Positions 5,383 through 6,968 of a stretch of 6,968 nt of DNA are shown here, in pieces. The DNA is from NS-11 sp036505795 (GTDB lineage: Bacteria; Nitrospirota; Nitrospiria; Nitrospirales; NS-4): NCBI GenBank assembly GCA_036505795.1, contig DASXSU010000118.1, forward strand, positions 1-6,968. The letters are read 5' to 3'. The notes under the pieces were generated by a model that saw only the letters and a list, made by a program, of their open reading frames with translations, did no database searches and was not told the DNA's origin. Numbering within the stretch: position 1 is the first letter of the stretch; the number at the start of each line of letters is the position of its first letter. Position numbers and translations under genes: made by a program.

Positions 5383-5460
5383 CTACTCTTTTTTCAGGAC
5401 ATAATTCGCCAAGATGACAACCAGGTAGTTCGTGTCCTGAACTTCCTTAATGTCGAACAA
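5383..5460 (-). other. Short open stretch with protein-like composition (possible gene remnant)
   Basis: On the minus strand the frame ending at TAG (5385-5383) reads F-D-I-K-E-V-Q-D-T-N-Y-L, then V-V-I-L-A-N-Y-V-L-K-K-E before the stop: an amphipathic, natural-looking C-terminus. The only start is a TTG at 5460, giving 25 codons; the same frame has a stop further upstream (around 5503-5505). It could be the decayed tail of a gene or coincidence. I recognise no family. Confidence 0.2.
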
Positions 5461-5462
5461 TC

Positions 5463-5481
5463 CCCGGGCGCTGCGCCCGGG
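5463..5481 (-). terminator. GC-rich perfect hairpin, possible 3' end of the DUF481-DUF3047 transcript
   Basis: CCCGGGCG-CTG-CGCCCGGG is a perfect 8-bp palindrome with a 3-nt loop, 75 bp downstream of the DUF3047 stop. On the minus strand it is followed by GATTGTTCG, only partly T-rich, and on the plus strand by AAATCG, so it is an imperfect terminator. It could equally block 3' exonucleases. Confidence 0.4.
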
Positions 5482-5555
5482 AAATCGATCCGTTCTGAGA
5501 GTCTAGGTTTCTGTAATCAGTGGAAGGACCTGAACTCAGTGCGCTCAATTCAGTC

Positions 5556-6239
5556 TCACTTTGACACGAATCGTATGGTTTTCCAGAACACTTCAGCAAT
5601 TGTTTTTGTATGTTGACTGTTGATTTGCATACGGATGGCGACAGCACGTTCCGGGGTCGACCCAAATACTGATCTAAAATCTTCGACCACATTACGTTTT
5701 TCGGTCAACCATTTTCCAATTTGACCGTATCCTGATTCCACGACAATGGCTTTAACATTCAGAAAAATTGGACCGGCACCAGGTGCGATCGTCCCTTTCG
5801 CAGCCGTCGGATCCCAGATGTAGGTGATGACTTTGCGACGTTCAAAGAATGTCTTGGGAAAGACGACCAGTAACTGAGCAGCCTGGTCATCCGCCTCGGG
5901 AGACATAAAATTCCCTCCCGTCGGCAGCACCGTCACCTTCCATTTCCATTCAAGGTACGGCGTCTTTGATAAGTCAACGAGAATGCTTTTCTCTAAAGCG
6001 AACGAGGAAGATTCGGTTCGTAACTTTATGACCTCATCGCCTGAGTCATCCACAACCTTCCAATTGCCGCTGCCAAACAGGACTGGTTTGTCCCACTCCT
6101 CGAGAGCCGCCGCCTTGGCTCTGTCCAGGATAACAACTTCTTCTCCCGGACAAAGGGATGCTTGTCCGACAAGCAATAGAAGCATGACCACAAGATAGAC
6201 AGGCTGCAATTGTCTCAACCTGGCGTTCAAGATGCTCAC
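5556..6239 (-). CDS. Secreted DUF3047-type protein, 227 aa
   Basis: A predicted exported protein of unknown function. The GTG at 6239 is chosen because it overlaps the stop of the upstream gene (GTGA, bases 6239-6236) and is followed by a signal peptide: M-S-I-L-N-A-R-L-R-Q, a hydrophobic run (about 13-29), then C30-P-G-E-E. The frame is open 53 codons further upstream, but that would run through the DUF481 gene. Cys30 follows A-S-L, which does not fit a lipobox (residue -1 should be G/A/S). The mature part matches the DUF3047 pattern: early W-D, Y-L-E-W-K-W-K-V (95-102), L-P-T-G-G, a D-D-Q-A-A segment (117-121) leading to V-V-F-P, then V-I-T-Y-I-W-D, and finally E-K-R-N-V-V-E-D-F and R-M-Q-I-N-S. 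Family members are thought to be periplasmic or envelope beta-sandwich proteins; no reaction is known to me. Hand counts of four 60-bp rows gave 38-45% GC, against 60% in one row of its coupled neighbour. Confidence 0.8.
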   Translation of the reverse strand: MSILNARLRQLQPVYLVVMLLLLVGQASLCPGEEVVILDRAKAAALEEWDKPVLFGSGNWKVVDDSGDEVIKLRTESSSFALEKSILVDLSKTPYLEWKWKVTVLPTGGNFMSPEADDQAAQLLVVFPKTFFERRKVITYIWDPTAAKGTIAPGAGPIFLNVKAIVVESGYGQIGKWLTEKRNVVEDFRSVFGSTPERAVAIRMQINSQHTKTIAEVFWKTIRFVSK

Positions 6240-6968
6240 GACCCAGGCAGCACATAGCTGACGCCGACGATATAGAGATGATCGGTTCTCTTGCGGCCGG
6301 GGGCAGGATTGCTGTCGTACCGGAGGTCGTACTCCAGATTCATCGCAAACTGCTTGTACACCGGCACGCGCAAGCCCTGGTCGGCTCGCAGTCGCCACGC
6401 GTTCGGCTTTTTGAAATCGTAAAACCCCTCCTGGCGGTGGAAAAAGAGGAGCCGCTCCGGGATGAGGGCCGTTGTGAAATTCACGCCCCAGCGGCCGGCC
6501 GCGCCGCTGTCATCGGGCCGGGTGCGCCAGTCCTGGTTCACATACGCGATGCCCAGGGTGCCGGAGAGCTGGGTCCGCTTGGTATCAATGAACTGGTAGC
6601 CGGGGCCCGCGCCGAAGCTGCTGCGCAGATTTAAATCCTGAAAGGTGTCCTGTTCGAATAACGCAAACAGATTGAAAAAGGCCCGCTTGGTGATGAACAC
6701 GTCATAGGTGAGTTGCCCCAGCGAATTGCGCACGTTGAGCTTGCCGGATTGCTCGCCGTAGTTATATTTCCCTTCCACTCCAAACCGATGCCGGTCTGCC
6801 CGCAGGCTATAGATCAGCGAGCTGTTGATCGCCTTGGAGTCGGAATTGCCCTTGGCGATGACGCCGCCGAGATTGAAGGCGCCGCTGTACGTGACCAGGG
6901 GCGGCGGGTTGATGGCCTTGATGTTCGTGAGCGGAATGGCCCGCGTCGGTCCGAACTGCTCGCCGGTG
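6236..6968 (-). CDS. DUF481 (YdiY-like) outer-membrane beta-barrel protein, 5' end outside window
   Basis: The frame runs in from the right edge; 243 residues and the stop are visible, and the signal peptide and start lie beyond. The visible N-terminal part contains the family-typical Y-S-G-A-F-N-L-G-G-V-I-A-K-G-N-S-D-S motif, followed by alternating polar/aromatic beta strands, R-F-G-V-E-G-K-Y-N-Y-G-E, L-F-A-L-F-E-Q-D-T-F-Q-D-L-N-L-R-S and G-A-G-P-G-Y-Q-F-I, the core DUF481 pattern, and later Y-D-L-R-Y-D-S-N-P. E. coli YdiY is the best-known relative; some members are annotated as salt-induced outer-membrane proteins. The C-terminus ends V-S-Y-V-L-P-G-S, not with the terminal aromatic residue common in barrels recognised by BamA. 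The stop TGA overlaps the GTG of the DUF3047 gene, so the two are probably cotranslated. The likely transport or structural role is inferred only. Confidence 0.83.
   Translation of the reverse strand, partial: TGEQFGPTRAIPLTNIKAINPPPLVTYSGAFNLGGVIAKGNSDSKAINSSLIYSLRADRHRFGVEGKYNYGEQSGKLNVRNSLGQLTYDVFITKRAFFNLFALFEQDTFQDLNLRSSFGAGPGYQFIDTKRTQLSGTLGIAYVNQDWRTRPDDSGAAGRWGVNFTTALIPERLLFFHRQEGFYDFKKPNAWRLRADQGLRVPVYKQFAMNLEYDLRYDSNPAPGRKRTDHLYIVGVSYVLPGS

Larger units (their letters stand above)
5177..5555. other. Gene-free stretch between tRNA-Lys and the DUF3047 gene
   Basis: About 380 bp with no convincing gene. It holds a folded segment at 5240-5286, three phased CTTCAT hexamers at 5346-5373, a 9-bp inverted repeat TTCAGGACA/TGTCCTGAA (5393-5401 and 5433-5441), and a GC-rich hairpin at 5463-5481. 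The two flanking transcripts converge here, so the 3' ends of both must lie in it. The right part is more AT-rich than the housekeeping half of the window. Confidence 0.6.

Noticed and set aside
5447..5692. 81-codon minus-strand frame
   Set aside because: It overlaps the 3' end of the DUF3047 gene in another frame and has no coding character or RBS.
6278..6634. 118-codon open frame on the plus strand
   Set aside because: Antisense to the DUF481 gene, which explains the region.
1..6968. CRISPR array, transposon, integron or tRNA-linked integration site
   Set aside because: Both strands were checked for regular long repeats, transposase-like motifs and duplicated tRNA 3' ends beside the two tRNAs; none was seen.

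Overview
This window looks like ordinary chromosomal DNA from a fairly GC-rich Gram-negative bacterium. An outer-membrane beta-barrel protein and a lipoprotein point to a diderm envelope. The mixture of RarA, an ABC-F ATPase, PurA and DUF481/DUF3047-type envelope proteins would fit Nitrospirota (Nitrospira-like), but that placement is an impression from protein style, not a proof. No phage, transposon, CRISPR array or recognisable defence system is visible.

Layout. Positions 2-1042 (+) carry the C-terminal three quarters of rarA. It converges, with a 20-bp gap, on a minus-strand cluster that reads from right to left: tRNA-Ala(GGC) at 3523-3448, a 61-residue two-helix membrane protein, an 80-residue lipoprotein, and a 619-residue ABC-F ATPase. 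The lipoprotein and ABC-F genes share one base (TAATG). The only good promoter seen for this cluster is the one in front of the tRNA, so the tRNA and the three genes may be one transcript. Diverging from it, at 3601 onward (+), is a strong sigma70-type promoter followed by purA (adenylosuccinate synthetase, 440 aa) and then tRNA-Lys(TTT) at 5101-5176 with its own promoter. Positions 5177-5555 are non-coding as far as can be seen, but hold several small structured motifs. From 5556 to the right edge there are two minus-strand envelope genes, a DUF481-type outer-membrane beta-barrel (5' end outside the window) and a secreted DUF3047-type protein, joined by a GTGA stop/start overlap.

How the parts fit. 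The left half is housekeeping: replication-fork maintenance (RarA), translation (ABC-F, two tRNAs) and AMP synthesis (PurA). The right half is an envelope gene pair whose second member is markedly more AT-rich than the first.

The most interesting points are: (1) a terminator-like hairpin with a T-run between the purA promoter and the purA start, nested inside a longer inverted repeat that includes the -10 element and the Shine-Dalgarno region; (2) an ABC-F protein in which the arm subdomain is nearly absent; (3) three CTTCAT hexamers at exact 11-bp spacing in the gene-free region, the layout of a response-regulator binding site; (4) a composition break exactly at a translationally coupled gene junction. 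I did not find a clear, wholly new multi-gene system.
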